A stretch of 64,000 nt of DNA from Rhizobium rhizogenes NBRC 13257 (GCF_000696095.1 NZ_BAYX01000001.1:310001-374000), one strand, 5' to 3'. Positions 10,281 to 22,398 are shown, counted from the first letter of the stretch. Program-made: numbers and translations. Notes: generated by a model from the sequence alone, not told the origin.

Positions 10281-10314
10281 TTAACGAAAGTAAACGCTTC
10301 ATTAACCTTAATGT
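10281..10314. promoter_or_regulatory. Cluster of CtrA-like half sites upstream of ddl-ftsQAZ
   Basis: The stretch contains TTAACGAAAG, TAAACGCTTCATTAACC and the palindrome CATTAACCTTAATG. The second is one mismatch from the CtrA consensus TTAA-N7-TTAA. CtrA is known to act on fts genes in alphaproteobacteria. Binding here is an inference from motif and position, about 100 bp before the ddl start. Confidence 0.4.
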
Positions 10315-10404
10315 CGTTCTAATCGGGTCACAGAAGAGGTGGCGAGAATCGCTGCCAGACGGACCGAACGGACGTCAGTTGAAGATGGTGAACTGGGGGT
10401 ATTG

Positions 10405-11331
10405 ATGGGTGGCAAGCGTGTGGCTGTCCTTTTGGGCGGATTTTCCTCGGAGAGGCCTGTCAGCCTGTCCTCGGGAAAGGCATGCGCTGATGCCCTGGAG
10501 GCCGAAGGCTATCGCGTTACGCGCGTCGACGTCGAGCGCGACGTGTCCGCGCGTCTTGCCGACCTGAAGCCGGATGTCGTTTTCAATGCTCTGCACGGTC
10601 CTTTCGGTGAGGATGGCACGATCCAGGGTGTCCTCGAATATCTGCAGATTCCCTATACGCATTCCGGCGTGATGGCTTCGGCGCTGGCGATGGACAAGGC
10701 CCGCGCCAAGACGGTTGCGGCTTCGGCCGGCATTCCTGTCGCTGCTTCGCTTGTCCTGAACCGCTTCGATATTGCCGGCGAGCATCCGATGCCGGCGCCG
10801 TACGTCGTCAAGCCGGTGCGGGAAGGGTCCAGCTTCGGTGTTGTGATCGTCAAGGAAGAGCAGGCGCATCCGCCGCAGATCATCGCCTCGTCGGAATGGC
10901 GATATGGTGATGAGGTCATGGTCGAGCGTTATATCCATGGTCGTGAACTGACCTGCGGCGTCATGGGCGATACGGCACTCGGCGTCACCGAGATCGTACC
11001 TCAGGGCCATAGTTTCTACGACTACGATTCCAAATATGCGGCGGGTGGATCAAAACACGTCATCCCGGCGGAAATTTCACCGAATCTTTACCAAAAGATA
11101 CAATTATTGGCGTTAAGGGCGCATCAAGCTATCGGCTGCCGTGGCGTCAGCCGGTCTGACTTCCGTTTTGACGATCGCTTCTCCGAGGAGGGTGAGCTTA
11201 TCTGGTTGGAGATCAACACCCAGCCAGGCATGACGCCTACCTCGCTGTTGCCCGAAATGGCGGCTCACGCCGGCTATTCTTTTGGTGAATTTCTCCGGTG
11301 GATGGTGGAGGACTCGTCTTGTTCGCGCTGA
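10405..11331 (+). CDS. ddl: D-alanine--D-alanine ligase
   Basis: This cytoplasmic ATP-grasp ligase makes the D-Ala-D-Ala dipeptide used by MurF. Starting at the ATG 10405 ([20 protein letters not shown], after CTGGGGG) gives 308 aa, the usual DdlB length. An upstream in-frame ATG at 10339 would add 22 residues without family similarity. Motifs: [13 protein letters not shown] near the N-domain, [14 protein letters not shown] for ATP binding, and [10 protein letters not shown] with [16 protein letters not shown] at the metal and substrate site. It opens the second dcw block. ftsQ probably starts inside its last codons. Confidence 0.95.
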   Translation: MGGKRVAVLLGGFSSERPVSLSSGKACADALEAEGYRVTRVDVERDVSARLADLKPDVVFNALHGPFGEDGTIQGVLEYLQIPYTHSGVMASALAMDKARAKTVAASAGIPVAASLVLNRFDIAGEHPMPAPYVVKPVREGSSFGVVIVKEEQAHPPQIIASSEWRYGDEVMVERYIHGRELTCGVMGDTALGVTEIVPQGHSFYDYDSKYAAGGSKHVIPAEISPNLYQKIQLLALRAHQAIGCRGVSRSDFRFDDRFSEEGELIWLEINTQPGMTPTSLLPEMAAHAGYSFGEFLRWMVEDSSCSR

Positions 11332-12251
11332 CGGTCAAAAATATGAGGCGGTCCCGCCACCGTGTCCAGCTCGAGATCGATGATGTCGAGGACGCATTCG
11401 TATTGCCGCGGCCGATGCGTCGCGTTGTACGTTTCCTCGTGAGCCTCGGTTCGGGTCGCGTCAATATTCCGGCGCATACCGGTACCGTCTCCGCGCTTGC
11501 TCTGTTCGCTGCGACCGGCTTTTACGGCATGTCGATCGGTGGTCATACGCAGGATGTTGCGCAGGCAACGACGTCGGCTGCCGGCTTTGCCATCGAAGAC
11601 GTGAAGGTTTCCGGCAACGACCAGACCTCGGAAATCGAAATCCTGCAGCTTCTCGGTCTTGATGGCACCACGTCGCTGGTCGCGCTCGATGCTGATGCCG
11701 CGCGCCAGAAGATTGCCAATTTGCCGTGGGTGGAGAACGTCGAAGTCCGCAAGGTCTATCCGAAGGCAATCGAAGTGAAGCTCACGGAGCGCAAGGCTTA
11801 TGCCATCTGGCAGCATGGTTCCGAACTCTCGCTGATCCAGAAGGACGGCAGCGTCATCGCGCCGCTTCGCGACAACAAGTTTGCCCAGTTGCCGCTTTTT
11901 GTCGGCCGCGATGCGGAAACAGCAGCTGCGTCGATCGATGAAGAGTTTGCCAATTGGCCTGATGTTCGCAGTCATGTGAAGGCATTCGTGCGTGTCGCCG
12001 GCCGCCGTTGGGATCTCTATCTCGACAACGGCGTGATCATCAAGTTGCCGGAAGACAATATCGATGGCGCGTTGGCGCGGCTGACCAAGCTCGAAAAGGA
12101 CCAAAGCCTGCTGCAGCGTGATATCGCAGCCGTGGATCTTCGTCTCGACGATCGCATGGCCATTGAATTGACCCCGGATGCCGTGGTTCGTCGCCAGACG
12201 GCGCTGGACGCAAGAACCAAGGCTTTGAAGAAAGCAGGGCAGGATACATGA
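11319..12251 (+). CDS. ftsQ: Cell division protein FtsQ
   Basis: FtsQ is a bitopic inner-membrane divisome protein that links the FtsA/FtsZ side with the septal wall synthases. The likely start is TTG 11319 ([17 protein letters not shown]), six or seven bases after TGGAGGA and inside the end of ddl. An ATG at 11298 has no ribosome-binding site, and an ATG at 11343 is the later option. The TTG start gives 310 aa. A cytoplasmic basic tail is followed by one transmembrane helix around residues 50-70 and a POTRA domain ([19 protein letters not shown] to [12 protein letters not shown]). The beta domain comes last. The stop overlaps the ftsA ATG by four bases. Confidence 0.92.
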   Translation: MFALTVKNMRRSRHRVQLEIDDVEDAFVLPRPMRRVVRFLVSLGSGRVNIPAHTGTVSALALFAATGFYGMSIGGHTQDVAQATTSAAGFAIEDVKVSGNDQTSEIEILQLLGLDGTTSLVALDADAARQKIANLPWVENVEVRKVYPKAIEVKLTERKAYAIWQHGSELSLIQKDGSVIAPLRDNKFAQLPLFVGRDAETAAASIDEEFANWPDVRSHVKAFVRVAGRRWDLYLDNGVIIKLPEDNIDGALARLTKLEKDQSLLQRDIAAVDLRLDDRMAIELTPDAVVRRQTALDARTKALKKAGQDT

Positions 12252-13579
12252 GCTTGTTCAGTTCGTCCCATTTCGGTCTGCCGCGTCTGAAGCCGCTGTC
12301 CTCCAAGCGGTCGCACATCGTATCGGTCCTCGACATCGGCTCGACCAAGGTGGTCTGCATGATCGGCCGGCTTACGCCGCGCGAGGAAAGCCAGGTTCTT
12401 CCGAACCGCACGCATAATATCGAGATCATCGGCATCGGCCATCAGCGCTCACGCGGTATCAAGACCGGTGTAATCGCCGATCTCGACGCGCTGGAAAACG
12501 TCGTTCGCCTGTCGGTCGATGCCGCAGAGCGCATGGCTGGCCTCACCGTCGACAGCCTGATCGTCAATGTTTCCGCCGGCCGTCTCGGCAGCGACATCTA
12601 TACCGCCACCATCGATCTCGGCGGCCAGGAAGTCGAGGCCAACGATCTGAAGAAGGTTCTTTCCGCCGCTTGCCAGCAGTCGCTCCGCCAGGAACGTGCC
12701 ATTCTGCATTCGCTGGCAACCGGTTATTCGCTCGACGGCGAACGCGGCATCCGCGATCCGCTTGCGATGTTCGGTGACGAGCTGGGCGTCGACATGCATG
12801 TCGTCACCGCCGAGCGGGCGGCGCTTCGCAATCTCGAGCTTTGCATCAACCGGGCGCATCTGTCGGTCGAGGGCATGGTCGCAACGCCTTATGCCAGTGG
12901 TCTTGCGGCTCTTGTCGATGACGAAGTCGAACTCGGCTGCGCCGCCATTGATATGGGCGGCGGCACGACGACGATCTCGGTCTTCGCTGAAGGCAAGCTG
13001 GTGCATACCGATGCCGTCAGCCTTGGCGGCCATCACGTTACCACCGACCTTGCACGCGGTCTTTCGACCCGCATCGAGGATGCCGAGCGGCTGAAGGTGG
13101 TGCATGCCTCGGCGCTCGCCAATTCCTCGGAAGAGCGCGAACTGATTTCCATCCCGCCGATCGGCGAGGATGAACGCGACCAGCCGACACAGGTGCCGAA
13201 GGCGCTGGTGTCGCGCATCGTCAGAGCCCGCATCGAAGAGACGCTGGAGCTGATCCGCGACCGTATCCAGCGCTCGGGCTTCAGCCCGATCGTCGGCAAG
13301 CGCGTCGTGCTGACGGGCGGCGCCAGCCAGTTGACCGGCTTGCCGGACGTGGCACGGCGCATTCTTGCCCGCAACGTTCGCATCGGCCGCCCGATGGGCG
13401 TATCCGGCCTGCCGACGGCAGCCAAGGGACCGGCTTTTTCGACGGCGGTCGGACTGATGATCTATCCGCAGGTCGCGGACATGGAGACACACGCGGCGGG
13501 CAGCGGTCTGCTCTCGTCGCTTGGAGGTAACAACAGCCGCATCGGCCGCGTTGGCCAATGGCTGAAGGAGAGTTTCTGA
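12248..13579 (+). CDS. ftsA: Cell division protein FtsA
   Basis: FtsA is the actin-like cytoplasmic protein that tethers FtsZ to the membrane. The product has 443 aa. Actin-fold nucleotide motifs are visible: phosphate 1 loop SVLDIGSTKVVCMIG, phosphate 2 AAIDMGGGTTTISVF and the adenosine motif VVLTGGASQLTGL. The C terminus, IGRVGQWLKESF, is the conserved amphipathic membrane-targeting helix. Translation is coupled to ftsQ by ATGA. A 110-bp gap with a hairpin separates it from ftsZ. Confidence 0.96.
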   Translation: MSLFSSSHFGLPRLKPLSSKRSHIVSVLDIGSTKVVCMIGRLTPREESQVLPNRTHNIEIIGIGHQRSRGIKTGVIADLDALENVVRLSVDAAERMAGLTVDSLIVNVSAGRLGSDIYTATIDLGGQEVEANDLKKVLSAACQQSLRQERAILHSLATGYSLDGERGIRDPLAMFGDELGVDMHVVTAERAALRNLELCINRAHLSVEGMVATPYASGLAALVDDEVELGCAAIDMGGGTTTISVFAEGKLVHTDAVSLGGHHVTTDLARGLSTRIEDAERLKVVHASALANSSEERELISIPPIGEDERDQPTQVPKALVSRIVRARIEETLELIRDRIQRSGFSPIVGKRVVLTGGASQLTGLPDVARRILARNVRIGRPMGVSGLPTAAKGPAFSTAVGLMIYPQVADMETHAAGSGLLSSLGGNNSRIGRVGQWLKESF

Positions 13580-13581
13580 GT

Positions 13582-13627
13582 GCCTGATCCCGGATCGCGA
13601 CAAGCGCTTTCCGGGCAGGGGTCAGGC
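13582..13627. repeat. Hairpin in the ftsA-ftsZ gap
   Basis: GCCTGATCCC pairs with GGGGTCAGGC (one G-T pair), and an inner CGGA / TCCG continues the stem after a bulge. There is no T tract, so it is more likely an attenuator, processing site or dispersed palindromic unit than a classical terminator. The rest of the gap (13628-13689) probably holds the ftsZ promoter and the ribosome-binding site AGAGAAGGAACG. Confidence 0.45.
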
Positions 13628-13689
13628 GAATGAAATATAGTGAATTGGCCGGCGTGGCGATGCGGCCATAAAGAGAAGGAACGGGTACA

Positions 13690-15456
13690 ATGACTATCAA
13701 GCTGCATAAGCCAGATATCACCGAGCTGAAGCCGCGGATCACCGTGTTCGGTGTTGGTGGTGGTGGCGGCAATGCCGTCAACAACATGATCACGGCAGGC
13801 TTGCAGGGCGTCGATTTCGTCGTCGCCAACACAGATGCACAGGCTTTGACGATGACGAAGGCGGAGCGGATCATTCAGCTTGGCGTCAACGTCACCGAAG
13901 GCCTCGGTGCTGGTTCGCAGCCGGAAGTCGGTCGCGCCGCCGCTGAAGAATGCATCGACGAGATCATCGACCACCTGAACGGCACCCACATGTGCTTCGT
14001 CACTGCCGGCATGGGTGGTGGTACGGGCACCGGTGCGGCGCCGGTCGTTGCACAGGCGGCCCGCAACAAGGGCATCCTGACCGTCGGCGTCGTCACCAAG
14101 CCGTTCCACTTCGAAGGCGGCCGCCGCATGCGGCTGGCTGAAATGGGTATCCAAGAACTGCAGAAGTCGGTCGATACGCTGATCGTCATTCCGAACCAGA
14201 ACCTGTTCCGTATCGCCAACGACAAGACGACCTTCGCCGACGCGTTCTCGATGGCCGACCAGGTTCTTTATTCGGGCGTTGCCTGCATCACCGACCTGAT
14301 GGTGAAGGAAGGTCTTATCAACCTCGACTTCGCTGACGTCCGTTCGGTCATGCGCGAAATGGGCCGTGCAATGATGGGTACCGGTGAGGCTTCCGGCCAG
14401 GGCCGCGCGATGCAGGCTGCGGAAGCGGCTATCGCCAATCCGCTGCTCGACGAAACCTCGATGAAGGGCGCGCAGGGCCTGCTGATCTCGATCACCGGCG
14501 GCCGTGACCTCACGCTCTTCGAAGTCGACGAAGCTGCAACGCGCATCCGCGAAGAAGTCGATCCGGACGCCAACATCATCCTCGGCGCTACTTTCGACGA
14601 ATCGCTGGAAGGCATCATCCGCGTCTCCGTCGTTGCGACCGGTATCGATCGTGCGATGAACGAAGCTGCCGAACGGAATATGGAATTCCGCCCGGTCGCA
14701 AAGCCGGCTATCCGTCCTTCCGCGGCCGCCGCTCCGGCAGCGGCCGCAGCCCAGCCTGCCCATGTCGCGCAGGCCCATACCGCACAGGCTCAGGTCAACC
14801 AGGCTCCTGTTGCACCGGCTCCGAGAGCCGTCGATCCGATCGCGCAGACCATTCGCATGGCGGAAGCCGACATGGAACGCGAGTTGGAAATCCAGATGGG
14901 AGCTCGTCAGGTTCCCGCTCCGCAGCCGGTCATGCAACAGCCTGTCGTTCAGGAAGAAAGCTTCCGTCCGCAGAGCCGCATCTTCGCAGCCGCACCTGAG
15001 GCTCAGCCGGTCCGTCAGGCTCCGGTTCAGCCGCAACCTCAGCCGGCCGCGTATCAGCAGCCGGTGATGCAGCAGCCGATCGTCCGGCAGGCTGTTGAGC
15101 AGGTTCGCATGCCGAAGGTCGAGGATTTTCCTCCGGTTGTTAAGGCCGAGATGGAACATCGCGCTCAGCCGGTTGCCGCACAGGCTGCCGAGGAGCGTGG
15201 TCCGATGGGCTTGCTGAAGCGAATCACCAATTCGCTCGGTCGCCGCGACGAGGACCCGGCTTTCAACGACATGACGGCTTCGGCTCCGAGTGCTGCCCCG
15301 CAGCAGCGCCGCGCACCGTCGCCGGAGGCCAGCCTCTACGCGCCGCGTCGTGGCCAGCTCGACGACCAGGGCCGTCAGGTCCCGCAGGCTCGCATGACGA
15401 ACCAGGAAGACGACCAGCTCGAAATCCCGGCCTTCCTGCGCCGGCAGTCGAACTGA
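13690..15456 (+). CDS. ftsZ: Cell division protein FtsZ (long rhizobial form)
   Basis: FtsZ is the tubulin-like GTPase that forms the Z ring. The 588-aa product is far longer than the E. coli protein (383 aa) but typical of rhizobial FtsZ1. The GTP-binding tubulin signature [12 protein letters not shown] lies near residues 108-119, and the T7 catalytic loop [11 protein letters not shown] near 210. After about residue 320 comes a roughly 240-residue low-complexity linker rich in Ala, Gln and Pro. It ends in the conserved C-terminal peptide [12 protein letters not shown] that binds FtsA. The ribosome-binding site is AGAAGGAACG. A strong terminator follows. Confidence 0.97.
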   Translation: MTIKLHKPDITELKPRITVFGVGGGGGNAVNNMITAGLQGVDFVVANTDAQALTMTKAERIIQLGVNVTEGLGAGSQPEVGRAAAEECIDEIIDHLNGTHMCFVTAGMGGGTGTGAAPVVAQAARNKGILTVGVVTKPFHFEGGRRMRLAEMGIQELQKSVDTLIVIPNQNLFRIANDKTTFADAFSMADQVLYSGVACITDLMVKEGLINLDFADVRSVMREMGRAMMGTGEASGQGRAMQAAEAAIANPLLDETSMKGAQGLLISITGGRDLTLFEVDEAATRIREEVDPDANIILGATFDESLEGIIRVSVVATGIDRAMNEAAERNMEFRPVAKPAIRPSAAAAPAAAAAQPAHVAQAHTAQAQVNQAPVAPAPRAVDPIAQTIRMAEADMERELEIQMGARQVPAPQPVMQQPVVQEESFRPQSRIFAAAPEAQPVRQAPVQPQPQPAAYQQPVMQQPIVRQAVEQVRMPKVEDFPPVVKAEMEHRAQPVAAQAAEERGPMGLLKRITNSLGRRDEDPAFNDMTASAPSAAPQQRRAPSPEASLYAPRRGQLDDQGRQVPQARMTNQEDDQLEIPAFLRRQSN

Positions 15457-15502
15457 TCCGGTCCAAGACATCCTTTTAATAGGATGCTAACCATGTTTGG
15501 TG

Positions 15503-15537
15503 AATCCGGGGCTCACGAGCCCCGGATTTCGTCTTTT
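15503..15537 (+). terminator. Rho-independent terminator of ftsZ
   Basis: A 12-bp stem AATCCGGGGCTC / GAGCCCCGGATT with a tiny loop is followed by TCGTCTTTT. It ends the second dcw transcript 47 bp after the ftsZ stop. Confidence 0.85.
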
Positions 15538-15787
15538 GAGGCCTGTCTTTAATCTTAAAATTACCTAGCAAATTCAATCATCTGCTTTCGTAACAAAGCG
15601 AAAGAAACAGTGATTTGGAATGCGATCCCCCCGCGCGTATGTAAAGGGCAAGCGAGCCTGCGGAATCGCATCAGACAATGATTGCATGTGGTTTCCGCGG
15701 ACTAGGTAACAGACTGAACCAGCAATGAGGCAGGGGTCCAAAGGTGACCGCCCCGGCTTGGTACAGACAGACGAAGGCAGATTTTAT
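15538..15787 (+). promoter_or_regulatory. lpxC upstream region
   Basis: These 250 bp after the ftsZ terminator hold an AT-rich part (TTTAATCTTAAAATTACC) and a small hairpin CTTTCG / CGAAAG near 15583-15602, then the lpxC leader. No gene was found. It presumably contains the lpxC promoter, but I could not fix its elements. Confidence 0.4.
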
Positions 15788-16744
15788 ATGGCAATCGGAT
15801 TGCTGGGTTTTCAGACCACCATCGCAAACCCCGTGACACTTTCGGGTATCGGCGTTCATTCCGGCGCCAACGTGTCGATCACGTTCTACCCGGCCGAAGC
15901 TGGCACAGGTGTCATTTTCCAGCGCATGCATGACAATGGCGACGTGACGGAACTGCGCGCGGTTTCCTCGCAGGTCGGCAATACCGATCTTTGCACGATT
16001 CTGGGCTTCTCTCCGGCGCGCTCGGTCGCGACGGTCGAGCATGTCATGGCGGCAATCTACGCGATCGGTCTGGACAATGTCATCGTCGAAGTGACCGGCG
16101 CGGAAATGCCGATCATGGACGGCAGCTCTTATCCCTTCATCGAAGCCATCGAGCAGGTCGGTATCGTCTCGCTTGGCGTCAAGCGCCGCTACATTCGCGT
16201 CACCAAGCCGGTTCGTATCGAAGCCGGCGGTTCCTGGTGCGAGTTTCGCCCCTATGACGGCACGCGCTTCGAAGTCGAGATCGACTTCGATTGCCCGCTG
16301 ATCGGCCGCCAGAAGTGGGAAGGCGACATGACTGCCGAGACCTTCAAGAAAGAACTGTCGCGCGCCCGTACCTTCGGCTTCATGCGTGATGTCGAGCGGC
16401 TCTGGGCTTCTGGTCATGCGCTCGGCTCTTCGCTGGAAAATTCTGTCGTCATCTCCGACGACAACACGGTGATCAATGTCGAAGGCCTGCGTTACGCCAA
16501 GGATGAGTTCGTCCGCCACAAGACGCTGGATGCCGTTGGCGATTTGGCGCTGGCCGGCACGCAGTTCATTGGCTGCTACCGCTCTTATCGCGGCGGTCAC
16601 CGCATGAATGCAAACGCACTGAAGGCGCTGCTGAGCGATCCCTCTGCCTATGACGTCGTCGAAACTTCGGCGCCGCGTCAGCGCGCACACAGCCGCGATT
16701 TCGTCACCGTGAATGCTGCCGAATTCGCTCCCTGGTCGGCGTGA
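15788..16744 (+). CDS. lpxC: UDP-3-O-acyl-N-acetylglucosamine deacetylase LpxC
   Basis: LpxC is the cytoplasmic zinc enzyme catalysing the committed step of lipid A synthesis. The ATG 15788 (MAIGLLGFQTTIANPVTLSG) gives 318 aa. Every active-site residue can be placed at a constant offset of +6 from E. coli. The zinc ligands are H85 (TVEHVMAAI), H244 and D248 (VRHKTLDAVGD), and the general acid/base region H271 lies in GGHRMN. The IMDGSS and SRARTFGF motifs are also present. It is transcribed alone between two terminators, next to ftsZ as in many proteobacteria. Confidence 0.97.
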   Translation: MAIGLLGFQTTIANPVTLSGIGVHSGANVSITFYPAEAGTGVIFQRMHDNGDVTELRAVSSQVGNTDLCTILGFSPARSVATVEHVMAAIYAIGLDNVIVEVTGAEMPIMDGSSYPFIEAIEQVGIVSLGVKRRYIRVTKPVRIEAGGSWCEFRPYDGTRFEVEIDFDCPLIGRQKWEGDMTAETFKKELSRARTFGFMRDVERLWASGHALGSSLENSVVISDDNTVINVEGLRYAKDEFVRHKTLDAVGDLALAGTQFIGCYRSYRGGHRMNANALKALLSDPSAYDVVETSAPRQRAHSRDFVTVNAAEFAPWSA

Positions 16745-16770
16745 CCTCCAGAAATCCAGGTGAGTAAAAT

Positions 16771-16804
16771 CGCCGCTCCCGCAAGGGGGCGGCTCTTTTT
16801 TTTT
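16771..16804 (+). terminator. Rho-independent terminator of lpxC
   Basis: GCCGCTCCC / GGGGGCGGC around a GCAA loop is followed by CTC and an unbroken nine-T run. It starts 27 bp after the lpxC stop. Confidence 0.9.
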
Positions 16805-17057
16805 GACAGGAGAATCGCGGATAACACCTGGAGGTCGAGCACTTTCTCGCAATCGGGTGTCCCGGGAAGAAATCTCTTGTCAATACAGCGATTAAAGCCG
16901 GCCATTTGGCGGGCTTTGCCACAAAAATGCGTTAATGCTTCATCATTGCGTTGCCCTGATGGTGCTTTTGCGGCTAGAAACGCCAGCGAGAGAACGCCGT
17001 TTCCGCAACAACGGCTAGTGGGACAGTCATCCGATGGGTTTTGCAGGGTCTGAAAGC
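16805..17057 (+). promoter_or_regulatory. bamD upstream region
   Basis: These 253 bp between the lpxC terminator and bamD contain no convincing gene. They include AT-rich tracts (AAAAATGCGTTAATGC) that probably hold the bamD promoter. Confidence 0.35.
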
Positions 17058-17903
17058 ATGAAGATTACAGCACGGGCTTTGCTCGTATCGCTTCTCCTGG
17101 CCGGTACCGGTGCGGTGGTAACGGGTTGCAATACGGACAAGGACATCGATATCAGTAAGCTCGGTGTCGAGACCGATCCGCCGGAAACCCTCTACAATCA
17201 GGGCCTTGCCAACATCAAGGCCGGCAACATGGCGGAAGCCGGACGCAAGTTCGACGCCATCAACCAGCAGCAGCCGTTCTCCGAATGGGCGCGCAAGGCG
17301 CTGGTGATGAGCACCTTCGTCAAGTATCGCACCGGCCGTTACGACGATGCCGTGCAGTCGGGCAATAGCTATCTCAAGCAATATCCCGGCTCCGAAGATG
17401 CCGATTACGTGCAGTATCTCGTCGGTTCGTCCTATGCCAAGCAGATCGTCAGCGTGACGCAGGATCAGCGCGCGGCGCAGCAGACGATTGAGGCGATGAG
17501 CAAGGTCGTCACCAACTATCCTAGCTCGCAATATGTCAGCGATGCGCAGGCCAAGATCCGTTTCGCGCGCGACCAGCTCGCCGGCAAGGAAATGCAGATC
17601 GGCCGCTATTATCTCGAGCGCAAGGATTACCTTGCGGCCATCTCCCGCTTCCGTATTGTCATCGAGCAATACCCGACGACGAATCAGATCGAAGAGGCTC
17701 TGGCTCGCCTGGTTGAGGCCTATTACGCGATGGGCATCGTTCAGGAAGCGCAGACGGCAGCCGCGGTTCTGGGTCACAACTATCCGGATAGCCGTTGGTA
17801 CGCCGATTCCTTCAAGCTTCTGAAGACTGGCGGCCTTTCGCCAAATGAAAACGAAGGCTCCTGGATTTCGAAGGCGGGCAAGAAACTTCTTCTTGGGACG
17901 TGA
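17058..17903 (+). CDS. bamD: Outer membrane assembly lipoprotein BamD (ComL)
   Basis: BamD is an outer-membrane lipoprotein of the BAM complex that inserts beta-barrel proteins. The chosen ATG (MKITARALLVSLLLAG) gives 281 aa with a lipoprotein signal whose lipobox VTGC places the acylated Cys at 24. An upstream ATG at 17034 only adds a polar extension. Five tetratricopeptide-like repeats follow, including ETLYNQGLANIKAGNMAEA, SEWARKALVM, YVQYLVGSSYAKQ and QIEEALARLVEAYYAMG. It lies 12 bp before recN, the common alphaproteobacterial pairing. Confidence 0.94.
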   Translation: MKITARALLVSLLLAGTGAVVTGCNTDKDIDISKLGVETDPPETLYNQGLANIKAGNMAEAGRKFDAINQQQPFSEWARKALVMSTFVKYRTGRYDDAVQSGNSYLKQYPGSEDADYVQYLVGSSYAKQIVSVTQDQRAAQQTIEAMSKVVTNYPSSQYVSDAQAKIRFARDQLAGKEMQIGRYYLERKDYLAAISRFRIVIEQYPTTNQIEEALARLVEAYYAMGIVQEAQTAAAVLGHNYPDSRWYADSFKLLKTGGLSPNENEGSWISKAGKKLLLGT

Positions 17904-17915
17904 GATTGAGCGCGC

Positions 17916-19589
17916 ATGCTGATCCAGCTTTCGATCCGCGATATCGTCTTGATCGAGCGGCTGGATCTCGCCTTCGAGACCGGGCTCTCGGTGCTGACCG
18001 GCGAGACTGGCGCGGGCAAATCCATCCTGCTTGACAGTCTGTCGCTGGCCCTTGGCGGGCGCGGCGACGGCGATCTCGTACGCCATGGCGAGGAACGCGG
18101 CCAGGTGACGGCCGTGTTCGATGTCGGCATGCAGCATGCCGCTCGCAAGCTTCTGCGCGAAAACGGCATCGATGATGACGGCGACCTGATTTTCCGCCGT
18201 ACCCAATCCGCCGACGGCCGCACTAAGGCTTTCGTCAATGATCAGCCGCTCAGCGTTCAGCTGATGCGCCAAGCCGGTCAGCTTCTTGTCGAAATTCATG
18301 GACAGCATGACGATCGCGCTCTGGTCGATACCGACGCGCATCGCATGCTGCTTGACGCTTTCGCCGGCATTGCCGAGGATGTGCAGGGTGTCGGGCGGCT
18401 CTACAAGGTCTGGCGCGATACCGAGCGGACGCTCAGGAAGCAGCGTGAGCAGGTGGAGAACGCGGCTCGCGAAGCCGATTATATCCGCGCCGCAGTTGAA
18501 GAGCTGGAGAAGCTGTCGCCGCAGGATGGCGAAGAGGATGAACTGGCCGAGAAGCGTTCGCGGATGATGAAAGCCGAGCGCATTGCCGGCGATATTGCCG
18601 AAGCTTCCGAGTTCCTGAACGGCAATGCCTCTCCGGTGCCCCATATCGCTTCGCTGGTGCGCCGGCTGGAGCGTAAGAGCCATGAGGCGCCGGGCCTGCT
18701 TGAAGACACGGTAGCCCTGCTTGATGCAGCCCTGGACCAGCTCTCCAACGCGCAGATGGAAGTGGAAGCGGCTCTCCGCAAGACCGAATACGATCCGCGG
18801 GAATTGGAGCGGGTCGAGGAGCGGTTGTTTGCGCTGCGTGCCGCCTCGCGCAAATATTCCGTGCCGGTGACCGAGCTGCCGGCGCTGGCCGTGAAGATGA
18901 TTGCGGATCTCGCCGATCTCGATGCCGGAGAAGAGCGGCTGGCACGGCTGGATGCCGAACTGGCCGTCGCCAAGGCTGCCTATGATGCCGCCGCGCACAG
19001 CCTCTCCGACAAGCGCCATCATGCCGGCGAAGCGCTTGCCGCCGCCGTCATGGCCGAGCTGCCGGCGCTGAAGCTGGAACGGGCGCGCTTCATGGTGGAA
19101 ATCACCACGGATGCCGAGGGAGCTACGGCCGAGGGCATCGATGTCATCGAATTTCATGTGCAGACCAATCCGGGCACGCGGCCGGGACCGATCACGAAGG
19201 TCGCGTCGGGCGGCGAGCTGTCGCGTTTCCTGCTGGCGCTGAAGGTGGCCCTGGCCGATCGCGGCTCAGCGCCGACCCTGGTTTTCGACGAAATCGACAC
19301 TGGCGTCGGCGGTGCGGTGGCTGATGCGATCGGCCAGAGGCTCAAGCGGCTTTCCGATCGCGTGCAGGTGCTTTCCGTCACCCATGCGCCGCAGGTTGCT
19401 GCGCGTGCTGCCACGCATCTCCTGATCTCCAAGGGGCCGGTTGCCGACGGTTCCGAAAAGATTTCCACCCGCGTCGCTACCATGGCGCCGACGGATCGCA
19501 CCGAGGAGATCGCCCGCATGCTTGCCGGTGCGTCGATTACCGAAGAGGCGAGGGCGGCGGCCAAGAGGCTGTTGGCGGGCAACGGCTGA
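17916..19589 (+). CDS. recN: DNA repair protein RecN
   Basis: RecN is an SMC-like cytoplasmic ATPase acting early in double-strand break repair. The product has 557 aa. The N-terminal half carries Walker A GETGAGKS at residues 29-36. A central coiled-coil region rich in Glu, Arg and Ala covers roughly residues 160-380. The C-terminal half contains the ABC signature KVASGGELSRFLLALK, Walker B TLVFDEIDTGVGG and the switch histidine in SVTHAPQVAA. It follows bamD closely and is followed by ligA after 80 bp. Confidence 0.96.
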   Translation: MLIQLSIRDIVLIERLDLAFETGLSVLTGETGAGKSILLDSLSLALGGRGDGDLVRHGEERGQVTAVFDVGMQHAARKLLRENGIDDDGDLIFRRTQSADGRTKAFVNDQPLSVQLMRQAGQLLVEIHGQHDDRALVDTDAHRMLLDAFAGIAEDVQGVGRLYKVWRDTERTLRKQREQVENAAREADYIRAAVEELEKLSPQDGEEDELAEKRSRMMKAERIAGDIAEASEFLNGNASPVPHIASLVRRLERKSHEAPGLLEDTVALLDAALDQLSNAQMEVEAALRKTEYDPRELERVEERLFALRAASRKYSVPVTELPALAVKMIADLADLDAGEERLARLDAELAVAKAAYDAAAHSLSDKRHHAGEALAAAVMAELPALKLERARFMVEITTDAEGATAEGIDVIEFHVQTNPGTRPGPITKVASGGELSRFLLALKVALADRGSAPTLVFDEIDTGVGGAVADAIGQRLKRLSDRVQVLSVTHAPQVAARAATHLLISKGPVADGSEKISTRVATMAPTDRTEEIARMLAGASITEEARAAAKRLLAGNG

Positions 19590-19639
19590 GAGCATCAAGC
19601 CTCATCCAACGCACTTCCCATTCCGCAAATTTTCACTAA

Positions 19640-21823
<2,184 letters not shown>

Positions 21824-21825
21824 TC

Positions 21826-21852
21826 GGCGGCGGCGATCCATGGACCGCCGCC
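21826..21852. terminator. Hairpin between convergent ligA and GNAT gene
   Basis: GGCGGCGG and CCGCCGCC flank the palindrome TCCATGGA in the 38-bp gap between two convergent genes. There is no T tract, so it is a weak or bidirectional terminator at best. Confidence 0.4.
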
Positions 21853-21861
21853 TCTGGCCGT

Positions 21862-22398
21862 TTACATCCTGATCCGCGCCATCGTGAAGGCATCCACATA
21901 TTCGCCGTTGCGAAATGCAAAGGCTTTGAGCCTTCCCTCTGTCTCAAAACCGAATTTCTCGTAGAGCCGGATCGCAGGCCCGTTGTCGACATAGACGGTC
22001 AGCTGCAGTCGCTTGATCGCCAGCCAGTTGTCGGCGGTGTCGACGAGGGCAGCAAACAGCGCAGAACCTATGCCCCGGCCGATGAAATCGTCATGGACGC
22101 CCATTCCGATGTTTCCGGTGTGAATCTGGCGGCCATCATGGCGGCGTAGGCCGGCGTTGCCGACGATTTGCCCCTCGAGCAAAGCGACAAGGCTGATCGC
22201 GCCAGGCGTCGGCTTTTCCAGCCATTGCCGGGTTTCCTCGATGCTCTGAAAGGGCAGGCGGAGTGTGCCGGCGCGAAAGCCGGGCAGATTGGCAATAAGG
22301 GCGATGCCTTCGGCATCAGATGGAGCTGCGGCTCGAATCTCTACTCCAACGGCTTTTCGTGGTCGTCGCCGGTCTGGATCTTGCAGTTCGGAATTCAT
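21862..22398 (-). CDS. GNAT family N-acetyltransferase
   Basis: The product is a 178-aa cytoplasmic acetyl-CoA-dependent acetyltransferase. The fold is shown by VEIRAAAPSDAEGIALIA at the start, NIGMGVHDDFIGRGIGSALFAAL (acetyl-CoA pyrophosphate loop, motif A) and LQLTVYVDNGPAIRLYEKFGFETEG (motif B). The closest described group is the phosphinothricin/YhhY-like acetyltransferases, but the substrate is unknown. AAGGAGAGC lies just before the ATG. The gene is convergent with ligA and stands alone. Confidence 0.85.
   Translation of the reverse strand: MNSELQDPDRRRPRKAVGVEIRAAAPSDAEGIALIANLPGFRAGTLRLPFQSIEETRQWLEKPTPGAISLVALLEGQIVGNAGLRRHDGRQIHTGNIGMGVHDDFIGRGIGSALFAALVDTADNWLAIKRLQLTVYVDNGPAIRLYEKFGFETEGRLKAFAFRNGEYVDAFTMARIRM

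Noticed and set aside
13462..15471. 669-codon minus-strand open frame opposite ftsZ
   Set aside because: It lies entirely antisense to ftsZ, and the product is Arg/Asp/Leu-rich with no recognisable domain.
16974..19157. 727-codon minus-strand open frame opposite bamD and recN
   Set aside because: It is a mirror frame of conserved genes on the plus strand, with no start context or domain.
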